From contig NZ_CP020105.1 in NCBI RefSeq assembly GCF_002067135.1, forward strand, positions 5,146,001 through 5,210,000: a stretch of 64,000 nt of DNA. Direction: 5' to 3'. Position 1 is the stretch's first letter, and every line of letters begins with the position of its first letter. Origin of the DNA: Spirosoma rigui (lineage in GTDB: Bacteria > Bacteroidota > Bacteroidia > Cytophagales > Spirosomataceae). The position numbers were made by a program, and so were the translations under genes. This document shows, piece by piece, positions 8,302 through 17,113 of the stretch. The notes beneath the pieces are model-generated. The model did not search any database and was not told the DNA's origin. It worked only from the letters and a program-made list of their open reading frames with translations.

Positions 8302-9228
8302 CTGTCCTAGAATTGTCCGGGCCGACTCTTCGTCCTGTTTCAGCTGAGCAACCAGCGCGGGCAGTCCATCAAACTTCTGCTCGGGCCGCAGAAACTCCCG
8401 GAAACGAAGTGTCAGGTGTTCGCCGTAGATGTCTTTATCAAAGTCGAAGATGTAGGTTTCAATCGTTTGGTTGGTTCCCGCTACGGTCGGGCGAAAGCCG
8501 ATGTTCAGCATACCACCGAGCGTCTGCCCGCCATACTCCACATCAACCGCATACACGCCATTAGCCGGGATTAGCTTACCCGGATCGTCGACCTGCATAT
8601 TGGCCGTTGGAAACCCGATCGTCCGCCCCAGCTGACGCCCTTTTACGATCGTCCCGGTGAGGCTGTAGGGCCGCCCCAGAAACCGGTTGGCTATTTTTAC
8701 GTTACCCTCACTCAATGCAGCCCGGATTTTAGACGAGCTTACTCCAACGGCTTCAACATCCTGCCGGGGAATCTCTTCTACGCCGAAACCGTATTCGCTC
8801 TGGTGCGCCTGAATGTAATCGAAGCCGCCTTCTCGGTCGCGCCCAAAGCGGTGGTCGTAGCCAATAACCAGCTTTTTCGTGCCTATTTTCTCGATCAGGA
8901 TCTGCCGGATAAACTCTTCCGAGGAGAGCTGGGAAAAAGACCGGGTAAATGGGATGACAACCAGTTGATCCACACCGGCCAGATCGAGAAGGTCGATTTT
9001 CTCATCGAGCGTGGTGAGCAGTTTCAGATCCTGGCTATCGTTGGAAACGACCGTGCGCGGGTGCGGCCAGTAAGTAATCAGCACCGACTGTCCGTTGCTG
9101 GCTTTGGCTACTTCGGTTAGTCGCGCCAGGATGGTTTGGTGCCCTAAATGTACCCCGTCGAAGGTGCCGCTCGTAACAACAGCGTTGGCCAGGGGCTGGA
9201 GGTCGTCGAGACCACGATGAACGATCAT
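8299..9228 (-). CDS. ribF: bifunctional riboflavin kinase / FAD synthetase
   Basis: This 309-residue cytoplasmic enzyme phosphorylates riboflavin to FMN and adenylates FMN to FAD. The N-terminal nucleotidyltransferase domain shows GTFDGVHLGHQTIL (residues 22-35) with the HxGH-type signature and SSSKIRAALSEG near 165. The C-terminal flavokinase domain shows GRQLGRTIGFPTANMQV near residues 197-213 and ETYIFDFDKDIYGE near 265. Length is normal for the family. Its start overlaps the stop of truB by four bases (9225-9228), so the two are probably translationally coupled. It is the last gene of the ftsX-DUF3098-uppP-truB-ribF unit. Confidence 0.96.
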   Translation of the reverse strand: MIVHRGLDDLQPLANAVVTSGTFDGVHLGHQTILARLTEVAKASNGQSVLITYWPHPRTVVSNDSQDLKLLTTLDEKIDLLDLAGVDQLVVIPFTRSFSQLSSEEFIRQILIEKIGTKKLVIGYDHRFGRDREGGFDYIQAHQSEYGFGVEEIPRQDVEAVGVSSSKIRAALSEGNVKIANRFLGRPYSLTGTIVKGRQLGRTIGFPTANMQVDDPGKLIPANGVYAVDVEYGGQTLGGMLNIGFRPTVAGTNQTIETYIFDFDKDIYGEHLTLRFREFLRPEQKFDGLPALVAQLKQDEESARTILGQ

Positions 9229-9989
9229 AAGGATGGATCAGATGCGGGCTCCTGGGGGGTAGCGAGCGTGGCGGCATTGGCCACTGGCTGCTCCCGGCTT
9301 TCCCGGCATTTGGCAATGAAATTATCGAGCGTATTGGCCTCATCTACCCGGAATTCGCCAATACGTGTCCGGCGCAGGGCGCTCATGTAAGCGCCGTTGT
9401 TGAGCAGCAGCCCCAGGTCGCGCACCAGACTGCGAATATACGTGCCTTTGGAACACACTATACGAAAATCGACCGCCGGAAACCGGCTGGCGTCGGTCTC
9501 AAATACCGACACGGTTACCTGCCGGCTTTTGATATCGATCGTTTCGCCCCGCCGGGCTTTCTCGTACAGGCGTTCGCCATTGACCCGCACCGCCGAGTAG
9601 ATGGGCGGTATCTGCATGATGTCGCCCGTGAGCTGGCGGGCGGCTTCGCTGATCTGGTCGGCGGTGATGCCTGTCGTGTCGAACTCGCTGTCGAACTCTG
9701 TTTCCAGGTCGACAGAGGGCGTGGTTTTTCCGAGCACTAGCGTACCGGTGTATTCTTTTTCCTGCGCCTGGTACTGATCGATCTGTTTGGTCATTTTACC
9801 GGTGCACAGAATCAGCAGACCCGTAGCGAGCGGGTCGAGGGTACCGGCATGGCCTATCTTTTTGAACTTGCAGGCAAACTTGAGCTTGTTGGCAACGTCG
9901 AACGATGTCCATGTCAGCGGTTTATCGATCAGGATCAGCTGGCCCGGATCGGGCTGTCCGGCCTCGACCGGCTTGGTGGGCTGTGACAT
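9225..9989 (-). CDS. truB: tRNA pseudouridine(55) synthase
   Basis: The 254-residue product makes pseudouridine 55 in the T-loop of tRNAs. KKIGHAGTLDPLATGLL (about residues 42-58) holds the catalytic Asp of the family, preceded by LIDKPLTWTSFDVAN. YSAVRVNGERLYEKARRGE (near 136) and FRIVCSKGTYIRSLVRDLG (near 180) are the other conserved blocks. It is on the short side, as in other Bacteroidota, ending in a low-complexity tail. Three bases separate its start from the stop of uppP, and it overlaps ribF, which fits a single transcript. Confidence 0.96.
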   Translation of the reverse strand: MSQPTKPVEAGQPDPGQLILIDKPLTWTSFDVANKLKFACKFKKIGHAGTLDPLATGLLILCTGKMTKQIDQYQAQEKEYTGTLVLGKTTPSVDLETEFDSEFDTTGITADQISEAARQLTGDIMQIPPIYSAVRVNGERLYEKARRGETIDIKSRQVTVSVFETDASRFPAVDFRIVCSKGTYIRSLVRDLGLLLNNGAYMSALRRTRIGEFRVDEANTLDNFIAKCRESREQPVANAATLATPQEPASDPSL

Positions 9990-9992
9990 CCG

Positions 9993-10838
9993 TTACAATA
10001 CGTCTAGTTTAACCCCGGCTGCGGCCAGTCCCAGCAGAATCAGGCCCAGCACGATCCGGTAGTAACCAAATACCTTAAAGCCATATTTGGTCAGAAATCC
10101 AACGAACGCCCGGATGGCCAGCAAGCCAACCACAAACGCGATAGCATTGCCAATGAGCAGCGTTTGGTAGTCGCCGGGCTGGAGCAGCTTGTAGGTTTTG
10201 AGCAGTTTATAGCCCGACGCAGCCGCCATGGTTGGTACGGCCAGGAAGAACGAAAACTCGGCCGCCTGCGTGCGGGTCAGTCCCTGGAACATACCGCCAA
10301 TGATGGTAGCTGCCGACCGGGATACTCCCGGAATCATGGCGATACACTGGAAGAAACCGATCCGAAGCGCATCGGGTGCCGTTACGTCCCGGTCTTTGGG
10401 GGTCCGGTTCACAATCTTGTCGATGAATACCAGGATGATTCCCCCGATCAGCAGTGTAATTGCTACGACCACTACGTTCTCCAGCAGTGAGTCGATAAAG
10501 TCGTTCAGCAAAAAACCGATGACGGCGGCTGGCAGGAAAGCAATCAGGATTTTGGCGTAGAAATCAATGAGCCGCTGCGTTTTCTGCGGGAAGCGTTTAA
10601 CCCAGGCGGGCGCTTCAAAATCGTCGGTACGGGTGTCGAGCAGGAATCGACGGTGGTAGAGCACCAGTACCGACAGGATACAGCCAAACTGGATGTTGAC
10701 GGTATAGAGTTTAGTAAATTCACTACCGGCAATGCCCGCCAGTGAAGAGTAAATAATCATGTGACCCGTGGAGGAAACCGGCAAAAATTCGGTCAGTCCT
10801 TCAATGATGGCCAGGGCAATCGCGTGAATCAGATCCAT
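9993..10838 (-). CDS. uppP: undecaprenyl-diphosphate phosphatase
   Basis: The 281-residue integral membrane enzyme dephosphorylates undecaprenyl diphosphate to recycle the lipid carrier for peptidoglycan and other polymers. The two family motifs are present: EGLTEFLPVSSTGH (residues 14-27) and PGVSRSAATIIGG (about residues 169-181), which hold the catalytic Glu and Arg residues. About eight hydrophobic segments are visible. It sits between the DUF3098 gene and truB, in the usual Bacteroidota cell-envelope cluster with ftsX. An 86-base gap upstream contains an inverted repeat. Confidence 0.96.
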   Translation of the reverse strand: MDLIHAIALAIIEGLTEFLPVSSTGHMIIYSSLAGIAGSEFTKLYTVNIQFGCILSVLVLYHRRFLLDTRTDDFEAPAWVKRFPQKTQRLIDFYAKILIAFLPAAVIGFLLNDFIDSLLENVVVVAITLLIGGIILVFIDKIVNRTPKDRDVTAPDALRIGFFQCIAMIPGVSRSAATIIGGMFQGLTRTQAAEFSFFLAVPTMAAASGYKLLKTYKLLQPGDYQTLLIGNAIAFVVGLLAIRAFVGFLTKYGFKVFGYYRIVLGLILLGLAAAGVKLDVL

Positions 10839-10851
10839 TCAGGTGTAAAAC

Positions 10852-10904
10852 GTGTTTGCGTGTTTGCGTCTGTCAATTGAGTACAAACGTAAACACGCAA
10901 ACAC
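10852..10904 (-). terminator. hairpin between DUF3098 and uppP genes
   Basis: GTGTTTGCGTGTTT (10852-10865) and AAACACGCAAACAC (10891-10904) are exact reverse complements around a 25-base loop. There is an A-run at 10914-10920 rather than a T-run in the direction of transcription. It may be a processing or attenuation hairpin inside the operon. Confidence 0.4.
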
Positions 10905-10924
10905 TTAAACACTAAAAAAATCGC

Positions 10925-11269
10925 TTATGCCCTCGCTGGACGAGCCAGAATAGCGAAAAATTCGAGCATGAAGCCACTGATCACAACCAGGGGGCCGAGT
11001 GTCAGGCCCAGAAATCCGAAGCCAAATTCTTCTTTGTCAAGGCTCATAATGAAAAAGCCCATCAGGATAACCCCGATGCCAATCAGCATAAGCGTGTAGT
11101 TACGCCGGCCAAACGGCAGCGCGGCCGCCGGATCAGCCCGGCGGGTTGGTTCACCCGTGAGCGGCCGGGTGGGCACGGTCCGGGTAACGGGCGTCGTGGT
11201 AACCACCGTTTTTTTGGCGGGCTCGTCGCGCGTCAGGGTAGGCGATCCGTATGATTTGTCCTTTGCCAT
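10925..11269 (-). CDS. DUF3098 family small membrane protein
   Basis: The product has 114 residues: a polar N-terminal half of about 50 residues rich in Thr, Pro and Arg, then two membrane spans near residues 56-76 (YTLMLIGIGVILMGFFIMS) and 83-105. DUF3098 proteins of this size are found in Bacteroidota immediately after ftsX. That matches this gene, which lies 109 bases downstream of ftsX and 86 bases upstream of uppP on the same strand. The biochemical role is unknown; the conserved position suggests a link to cell division or envelope synthesis. Confidence 0.85.
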   Translation of the reverse strand: MAKDKSYGSPTLTRDEPAKKTVVTTTPVTRTVPTRPLTGEPTRRADPAAALPFGRRNYTLMLIGIGVILMGFFIMSLDKEEFGFGFLGLTLGPLVVISGFMLEFFAILARPARA

Positions 11270-11378
11270 GTTCTTGTCTGATTAATGTCTGCATAAACCG
11301 CCCGGGCGGCTTTCGATAGTACACGTAACTGGCATTCTGTCGGTATATAGTCACCAACCGAAGTTTGTTACGCCTTGT

Positions 11379-12260
11379 TCAATATAACTCATCCAGGGTT
11401 AGCCCCAGGTACCGATGAACGGCCTGAAACGTACTGATAAACCCAATCAACACCCCCAGTCCCAGTAGAGCGGCCATAACCATCACTATTTTTTCCGGCT
11501 CCTGAAAAGCCGCCAGTTCGGGCAGGTTATGGATCGCAATCTGCAGGGTAACGACCAGCAGAATAACGGCAATGATGCCCGCAATTAAGCCCTGCATGAT
11601 ACCCCGCCCCAGGAACGGTTTTGTAATAAATCCATTGGTGGCCCCTACCAGCTGCATACTCCGGATCAACAACCGCTGGGAGTGGAGCGCCAGCCGGATG
11701 GTGTTGTTCATCAGCACGATGATGATGATGAGCAGCACAACGGCAAACGCCGACATAACAATGTAAATCTTGGTGATGTTCCGGTTGATGCTGTCGACCA
11801 GATTCTCCTGGTACACAACTTCGAACACGCCATCAATCGTCTCCAGATCTTCTTTTACGCCCTGCAGCTTTGCTTCTTCAAAGTACGCTTCGTTCAGTTT
11901 GAGCCGGTAGCTGTCGCGCAGTGGGTTTTCACCCAGGAACTTCGAAAAGTCTTCTTTTGTCTCGGCAATGAACTCTTTGGCTGCTACATCTTTCGTAACC
12001 AGACTGATCTGGGGTACTCCGCCCGTCTTCAGAATGTACGGCTTTTCGGCAATAGACTTAAACAGGGCGTCGAGCTTCTTCTGGTTCAAATCTTTATCCA
12101 GAAATGCCCGCATCTCGTAATTTTCGCGGATGAAGGTCACCAGCCGTTTCGACTGGATGGCCAGCAGACCACAAAAGCCAATTAAAAACAAAGCCAGCGT
12201 CAGACTAAACAAAATCATGCCGCTGGGATACGTACCTACTTTCTTCTTCGTACGAGCCAT
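11379..12260 (-). CDS. ftsX: cell division protein FtsX (permease-like)
   Basis: This 293-residue protein has the FtsX layout: one N-terminal span (about residues 15-37), an extracytoplasmic domain (about 40-165), then three spans near 168-195, 218-242 and 263-283. FtsX works with the ATPase FtsE to control septal peptidoglycan hydrolases. No ftsE lies in the window. It is the first gene of the leftward unit ending in ribF, with a good -7 box 23 bases before its start. Confidence 0.93.
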   Translation of the reverse strand: MARTKKKVGTYPSGMILFSLTLALFLIGFCGLLAIQSKRLVTFIRENYEMRAFLDKDLNQKKLDALFKSIAEKPYILKTGGVPQISLVTKDVAAKEFIAETKEDFSKFLGENPLRDSYRLKLNEAYFEEAKLQGVKEDLETIDGVFEVVYQENLVDSINRNITKIYIVMSAFAVVLLIIIIVLMNNTIRLALHSQRLLIRSMQLVGATNGFITKPFLGRGIMQGLIAGIIAVILLVVTLQIAIHNLPELAAFQEPEKIVMVMAALLGLGVLIGFISTFQAVHRYLGLTLDELY

Positions 12261-12282
12261 TCAGGGGTTCGTGTTATTGAGA

Positions 12283-12290
12283 CAAAAATA
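12283..12290 (-). promoter_or_regulatory. -7 promoter box for the ftsX operon
   Basis: Read leftward the bases are TATTTTTG, an exact fit to the Bacteroidota -7 consensus TAnnTTTG. It ends 22 bases before the ftsX start codon, giving a very short leader. No TTTG is visible at the usual 19-21 base spacing. Confidence 0.6.
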
Positions 12291-12430
12291 ACAGTTCCGA
12301 CCGGGGAACGGCCCAATTTAAGAAAATTTAAGGGAGCATCCGGGAAATGAATGTATCTATTATCCAGAGTCGCTACGCCACTACCGGCCTAATCAACTGA
12401 CGGGCCGTTGCTTTACCCCGTTATTGACTG

Positions 12431-12486
12431 AGCGTTAGGTACGGTTACCGGGTGGTATTCCCGCACCAGTAACCGTACCTAACGCT
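12431..12486 (-). terminator. inverted repeat downstream of uxuA
   Basis: Positions 12431-12448 and 12469-12486 form an exact 18-bp stem around a 20-base loop. It lies 47 bases past the uxuA stop and separates uxuA from the ftsX operon, which is transcribed in the same direction. Confidence 0.6.
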
Positions 12487-12533
12487 AACGGTATTTTTTC
12501 GCAGCTTATTTCAAGGCCGGTCGCATTCCCTCC

Positions 12534-13727
12534 TCACGACAGCCCGTACATCAGGCCGCGCAGTTCGGCGAGGCCCCGCAAACGCCCGATGGCGGTATAG
12601 CCGGGGTTCGTTCGTTTGCCCGACGTCAGGTCGTCGAGCATCCGGTGGCCGTGGTCAGGCCGGAAAGGCATCCGGGTGTCGGTGCGCCCCTCGTCAATCC
12701 GGCGCTTTTGTTCGTTCAGCAGCGCCCGCATCACGCCCACCATCGGCACGTCGCCTTCGAGGTGGTTAGCCTCCTGGAAACTTACCCAGGCCGGATGTCC
12801 GTCAACGCTGCTCCGCTCGGTACTGCGCAGGTGAACAAAGTGGATGCGGGAGCTCAGCCGCTCAACCATCCCAACGAGGTCATTGTCGGGCCGGACACCG
12901 TAGGAGCCGGTGCAGAAACAGATTCCATTGGCGGGCGAGTCGGCAGCGGCCAGCAGCGCCCGGGCGTCGGCTTCGGTACTGACCACGCGCGGCAGGCCCA
13001 GAATTGGGTACGGCGGGTCGTCGGGGTGGATAGCCAGCCGGACCCCGGCCGACTCGGCTACTGGCACGATCTCCCGCAAAAACGCGTACAGATGCTGGCG
13101 CAGCTCCCGATCACCTATGTCGGCGTACAAGGCCAGCGCATCGCGGAACTGCTCGACGGTATAACTCTCCTCAGAACCGGGCAGGCCCGCAATGATGGTA
13201 CGGGTCAGGCGTTTAACCTGGGCATCGGTCATACCGTCGAGCTGCGTGCGCGCCCGCCGTTTCTGTTCGTCGGTATACAGGTATTCGGCACCGGGCCGCT
13301 GAAGCACATACAATTCAAAGGCCGCAAACTCAACGGCATCGAAACGCAGACCGGTAGAGCCGTCGGGCATGGGGAAATCGAGGTCGGTACGGGTCCAGTC
13401 CAGTACCGGCATGAAATTATAGCAGACCGTATCGATACCCGCTTTAGCCAGGTTCACGATCGACTCTTTGTAGTTGTCGATGTACTGCTGAAAGGCGCCA
13501 GTACGGGTTTTGATTCCTTCGTGTACCGGAATACTTTCAACAACGGACCAGGTTAGACCCGTCGACTCGATCAGTTGTTTACGGGTTTCGATCTCGTCTA
13601 GGGGCCACACCTCCCCGTTGGGAATGTGATGGAGTGCGGTAACGATACCGGTAGCACCGGCCTGCTTGATATCGGCGAGCGATACCGGATCTTTTGGCCC
13701 AAACCAGCGCCATGTCTGTTCAATCAT
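12534..13727 (-). CDS. uxuA: mannonate dehydratase
   Basis: The 397-residue enzyme converts D-mannonate to 2-keto-3-deoxygluconate in glucuronate breakdown. The start at 13727 ([17 protein letters not shown]) matches the conserved N-terminus of the family; the frame opens seven codons earlier. Conserved stretches are [19 protein letters not shown] (about 27-45), [19 protein letters not shown] (about 230-248), [17 protein letters not shown] (about 265) and [12 protein letters not shown] (about 355). They supply the His, Cys and Asp residues that bind the divalent metal in this family. It is transcribed away from the exuT-kdgK-eda-uxaB set, 151 bases apart; its product is the substrate of KdgK encoded there. 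Confidence 0.95.
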   Translation of the reverse strand: MIEQTWRWFGPKDPVSLADIKQAGATGIVTALHHIPNGEVWPLDEIETRKQLIESTGLTWSVVESIPVHEGIKTRTGAFQQYIDNYKESIVNLAKAGIDTVCYNFMPVLDWTRTDLDFPMPDGSTGLRFDAVEFAAFELYVLQRPGAEYLYTDEQKRRARTQLDGMTDAQVKRLTRTIIAGLPGSEESYTVEQFRDALALYADIGDRELRQHLYAFLREIVPVAESAGVRLAIHPDDPPYPILGLPRVVSTEADARALLAAADSPANGICFCTGSYGVRPDNDLVGMVERLSSRIHFVHLRSTERSSVDGHPAWVSFQEANHLEGDVPMVGVMRALLNEQKRRIDEGRTDTRMPFRPDHGHRMLDDLTSGKRTNPGYTAIGRLRGLAELRGLMYGLS

Positions 13728-13802
13728 AGGAAGAAGCGGGACGCCCACATCCGCCGGCCGTCAGGCCATTTAGGTAGCAATTGGGAGTTAGCCTCGCGGC
13801 TA

Positions 13803-13825
13803 CCGGACGTGGGCATCCGGGCTAC
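13803..13825. repeat. single arm of a dispersed palindromic repeat
   Basis: The 23 bases CCGGACGTGGGCATCCGGG plus CTAC differ at one base from the right arm of the inverted repeat at 33752-33817, 20 kb away. It lies in the divergent uxuA/exuT intergenic region. No matching opposite arm is intact here. Confidence 0.55.
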
Positions 13826-13878
13826 GGTAGTAAAAAAGCATTCAGGGCTGCTTTTCTCCCCAAAATCCTGCTAGCCTC

Positions 13879-15222
13879 TTGTTAAATTCAACCACGTCCG
13901 GCCGCTTCCGCTGGCGCATCGTTGCGCTGTTGTTCATTGCCACCACCATCAACTATGTTGATCGGCAGGTCCTTTCCTTTACCATGACGGATGAAGTGTT
14001 TCGCAAGGAAATGCTCGATCTGGCTCCCGACGCGACGCTGACCAAAGAAGCGACGGATCGGTTCAAGATTCTCTACGGCGATGTCGATGCTGCTTTCAAG
14101 TTCGCCTACGCCATCGGCTTTCTCATCGCAGGCTGGCTCATTGACCGGATTGGCACCAAACGCGGCTTCTCGATCGGTATCATCGTGTGGAGTTTCGCCG
14201 GGGTACTGACTGCGTTTGTGGGCAACATTGCCGGACTACGCTGGGCGCGCGCCCTGCTGGGTCTGGGCGAAGCGGCTAACTTCCCCTCATCAATCAAAAC
14301 GGTTTCCGAGTGGTTTCCCCGGCGGGAACGATCCTTTGCCAATGGCCTTTTCAACGCCGGGGCCAACGTGGGCATTATCCTGACTGCTCTGGCCGTTCCT
14401 TACCTCATTATCCAGTTTGGCTGGCGCAGCTCCTTCCTGGTAACGGGTGCGCTTGGCTTCGGCCTGCTCATTCTCTGGTGGCTCACCTACAGCAAGCCGG
14501 AACAAAACACCAAGCTGTCGGCCGACGAGCTGGCCTACATCCGCAGCGATGAAGAGAAAGTTGTTCCCATGAAAGTGTCGTGGGGCCGGCTACTGGGCTA
14601 CAAACAGACCTGGGCGTTTGCGGTGGGCAAGTTCATGGCCGATCCGATCTGGTGGTTTTATATGTCGTGGCTCCCCGATTTCTTCAACTCGAATGATGCG
14701 CTCGACCAAAAACTAGACCTCAAGAGTTTTGGCATCCCGTTCCTGATCATTTATGTCGTCTCGGACGCGGGCAGTATTTTCTTCGGCTGGCTTACCACGC
14801 AGTTTATGAATCTGGGCTGGTCGGCCAACCGGGCGCGAAAAACCACCATGCTCATTTGCGCGCTCTGCGTTGTCCCTATCTTCTTTGCCGCGCAAACCAG
14901 TAGCCTGACGGTAGCCATTGCCCTGATCGCGGTGGCGACGGCGGCACACCAGGGCTGGTCGGCCAATATGTACACCTTTGCGTCCGATTTGTTTCCCAAG
15001 AACGTAGTAGCATCCGTAACGGGCATCGGCGGCATGTTCGGGGCGGTGGGCGGTATTCTGCTGGCACTGCTGGCGGGCCGGATCATTACAGCGTTTGGTT
15101 ATTTACCCATGTTTATCATTGCCAGTTGCGCTTATCTGATCGCATTGGGGATCATTCACCTGATTCTCCCTAAATTAGAGCCCATTAAATCAGAAGAGCT
15201 CATTCAAGAAACTGCTGCCTGA
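13879..15222 (+). CDS. MFS hexuronate transporter, ExuT type
   Basis: The product has 447 residues and about 12 membrane spans. ATTINYVDRQVLSF (about residues 21-34) and the loop WLIDRIGTKRGFSIG (about 85-99) are typical of the anion:cation symporter branch that imports galacturonate and glucuronate. LRWARALLGLGEAANFPSSIKTVSEWFPRRER near residues 117-148 is a family signature. It is followed within six bases by kdgK and then eda and uxaB, so uronate import is strongly suggested by context. The start is a TTG at 13879: no in-frame ATG occurs before residue 35, which would delete the first span. Confidence 0.9.
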   Translation: MLNSTTSGRFRWRIVALLFIATTINYVDRQVLSFTMTDEVFRKEMLDLAPDATLTKEATDRFKILYGDVDAAFKFAYAIGFLIAGWLIDRIGTKRGFSIGIIVWSFAGVLTAFVGNIAGLRWARALLGLGEAANFPSSIKTVSEWFPRRERSFANGLFNAGANVGIILTALAVPYLIIQFGWRSSFLVTGALGFGLLILWWLTYSKPEQNTKLSADELAYIRSDEEKVVPMKVSWGRLLGYKQTWAFAVGKFMADPIWWFYMSWLPDFFNSNDALDQKLDLKSFGIPFLIIYVVSDAGSIFFGWLTTQFMNLGWSANRARKTTMLICALCVVPIFFAAQTSSLTVAIALIAVATAAHQGWSANMYTFASDLFPKNVVASVTGIGGMFGAVGGILLALLAGRIITAFGYLPMFIIASCAYLIALGIIHLILPKLEPIKSEELIQETAA

Positions 15223-15227
15223 CACGC

Positions 15228-16235
15228 ATGAAAATTATTACCTTCGGCGAAGTCATGCTTCGACTTAGTCCGCCGGGTGTTGACCGCCTGACGCAAGCCA
15301 GTACCTTAGCCATGCATTTTGGCGGTACAGAAGCAAACGTTGCCGTATCGCTGGCCCAATTTGGCCTATCGGCCACCCACGTCACCCGTTTTCCCGACAA
15401 CGCCATTGGCAAGGCCGCTGCGGGCTACCTGCGCCGGTACGGGGTAGATACCCAGCCCACCCGCTTTGGGGATGGCCGCATGGGACTCTATTTTCTGGAA
15501 ACCGGTGCCGGAAGCCGCGCCAGCCAGATCATCTACGACCGCGTTGATTCTGCCTTTTCGCGCATCCGGGCCGACGAAATCGACTGGGAAACCATTCTGA
15601 CGGGTACGCCCGGATCACCCGTTCGGTGGTTCCACTGGACGGGTATCACCCCGGCCCTGTCGCAGGGCGCGGCCGACTGTTTGCTGGCCGGTATTCAAAC
15701 CGCCAACCGGCTCGGCATCCCCGTATCGGGCGATATCGTGTACCGGAGCAATTTATGGCAGTATGGCCGGACTCCGCAGGAGATCATGCCCGCCCTGACC
15801 GAAGGCTGCACGCTCGTATTGGGCAGCAAGTCCCTGTTTTCCGAGCTATATGGCGTTGTAGGCAGCACGTTTCAGGAAGCAGGGCGCGCGCTGATGCAGC
15901 GGTTCCCGAACGTTCGCTACGTGACCGATACTAAACGCAACTCGGTGAGCGCATCCCACAACCAGCTCTCGGCCAAGCTGTTCGACGGCGAATCGGTGTA
16001 CAAATCGAGGACTTACGACATCCAGCCGATCGTTGACCGGATTGGTACCGGCGACGCTTATATGGCAGGGCTGATCTACGGACTGCTCCAGTTCGACGAT
16101 CTGCAGCGGGCCGTTGAGTTTGGGGCCGCAGCCTCCGCTCAGAAACACACCATCGCCGGTGACGTTAACCTGTCGACCGTGGCGGAAGTGGAAACCCTGG
16201 CGCAGGGAGATGCATCCGGTCGCCTGAAACGCTGA
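15228..16235 (+). CDS. kdgK: 2-dehydro-3-deoxygluconokinase
   Basis: The 335-residue PfkB-family sugar kinase phosphorylates 2-keto-3-deoxygluconate (KDG) to KDPG. The N-terminus ITFGEVMLRLSPPG, the GGTEANVAVSLAQFG stretch (about residues 31-45) and the PfkB signature DRIGTGDAYMAGLIYG (about 265-280), with the catalytic Asp, are all present. The GDIVYRSNLW segment near 165 corresponds to the PNYR(P)xLW motif of KDG kinases. It begins five bases after the transporter stop and precedes eda by 84 bases that include a weak hairpin (about 16258-16287). It receives KDG from UxuA. Confidence 0.94.
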   Translation: MKIITFGEVMLRLSPPGVDRLTQASTLAMHFGGTEANVAVSLAQFGLSATHVTRFPDNAIGKAAAGYLRRYGVDTQPTRFGDGRMGLYFLETGAGSRASQIIYDRVDSAFSRIRADEIDWETILTGTPGSPVRWFHWTGITPALSQGAADCLLAGIQTANRLGIPVSGDIVYRSNLWQYGRTPQEIMPALTEGCTLVLGSKSLFSELYGVVGSTFQEAGRALMQRFPNVRYVTDTKRNSVSASHNQLSAKLFDGESVYKSRTYDIQPIVDRIGTGDAYMAGLIYGLLQFDDLQRAVEFGAAASAQKHTIAGDVNLSTVAEVETLAQGDASGRLKR

Positions 16236-16319
16236 CTGACCGATTTATTCGTTCGTGCCACCGGGCGGGGATCATCCTCCGCTGGTGGGGCGAAATAACC
16301 CTATTCTCACGTTGTATTA

Positions 16320-16991
16320 ATGGCTCGTATTCCCCGCCTGACCGTTTACCAGACCATCCGGCAAGTACCGCTGGTTCCTGTTTTTTACCATCCCGATGCC
16401 GACGTCTGCGCCGGTGTACTGGCCGCCTGCTACCGGGCCGGTGTCCGGGCGTTTGAATTCACCAACCGGGGCGACTTCGCCCACGAGCGATTCGCCGACC
16501 TGAGCCGGTTGTGCGCCAGCGACTACCCCGATATGGTCCTCGGTGCCGGAACGATTCTGGACGCACCTACGGCGGCCCTCTACCTGCAGCTCGGGGCTAA
16601 CTTCATTGTCGGCCCAACGTTCAGCCCGGAAGTAGCCACCCTTTGCAACCGCCGTAAAGTGGCGTACCTACCCGGTTGCGCTACCCTTACCGAAATTACG
16701 ACCGCCCACGAGTCGGGCGTCGAAATCGTGAAAGTATTTCCGGGCGATGTGCTGGGAACGACATTCATCAAAAGCCTGCAGGGACCGCTGCCGTTTGCCA
16801 GCGCCATGGTAACGGGGGGTGTCGAACCCAACCGCGAAAGCCTGACCAAGTGGTTCGGGGCGGGCGTAGTAGCGGTGGGTATTGGCTCCCAACTTTTCCC
16901 AAAGGCTGTTCTGGCCGATCGCGCTTTCGATAAAATCGAAACAACCGTTCACGATGTTGTTCGTATTATTGCTGAATTAAGCAGTCGATGA
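16320..16991 (+). CDS. eda: KDPG / 4-hydroxy-2-oxoglutarate aldolase
   Basis: The 223-residue class I aldolase splits KDPG into pyruvate and glyceraldehyde 3-phosphate. EIVKVFPGDVLG (about residues 134-145) holds the Schiff-base Lys. GVRAFEFTNRGDFA near residue 41 supplies the conserved Glu, and VLGAGTILDAPTAA and FIVGPTFSPEV are further family blocks. Length fits the Bacteroidota form. It follows kdgK in the same direction, completing the KDG branch of uronate catabolism. Its stop codon lies inside a 16-base tandem duplication (16982-17013). Confidence 0.94.
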   Translation: MARIPRLTVYQTIRQVPLVPVFYHPDADVCAGVLAACYRAGVRAFEFTNRGDFAHERFADLSRLCASDYPDMVLGAGTILDAPTAALYLQLGANFIVGPTFSPEVATLCNRRKVAYLPGCATLTEITTAHESGVEIVKVFPGDVLGTTFIKSLQGPLPFASAMVTGGVEPNRESLTKWFGAGVVAVGIGSQLFPKAVLADRAFDKIETTVHDVVRIIAELSSR

Positions 16992-17013
16992 GTGGGTCAG
17001 TCGATGAGTGGGG
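16982..17013. repeat. two-copy 16-base tandem repeat over the eda stop
   Basis: CAGTCGATGAGTGGGT (16982-16997) is followed directly by CAGTCGATGAGTGGGG (16998-17013), one base different. The eda stop codon is inside the first copy. The following bases to 17113 contain further short GACTGATT-like repeats, suggesting local slippage. Confidence 0.8.
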
Positions 17014-17113
17014 TCAGTTAGTGGATGCAGGCACCGAAGCCGTCGCAAACGCATTAACTGATAATCTCTGAGACTGATTGACTGATTACTGACTACCTTA
17101 CCGACTACCAAAC

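Noticed and set aside
12645..13556. 303-codon open frame on the + strand
   Set aside because: Antisense to uxuA; composition-driven open frame.
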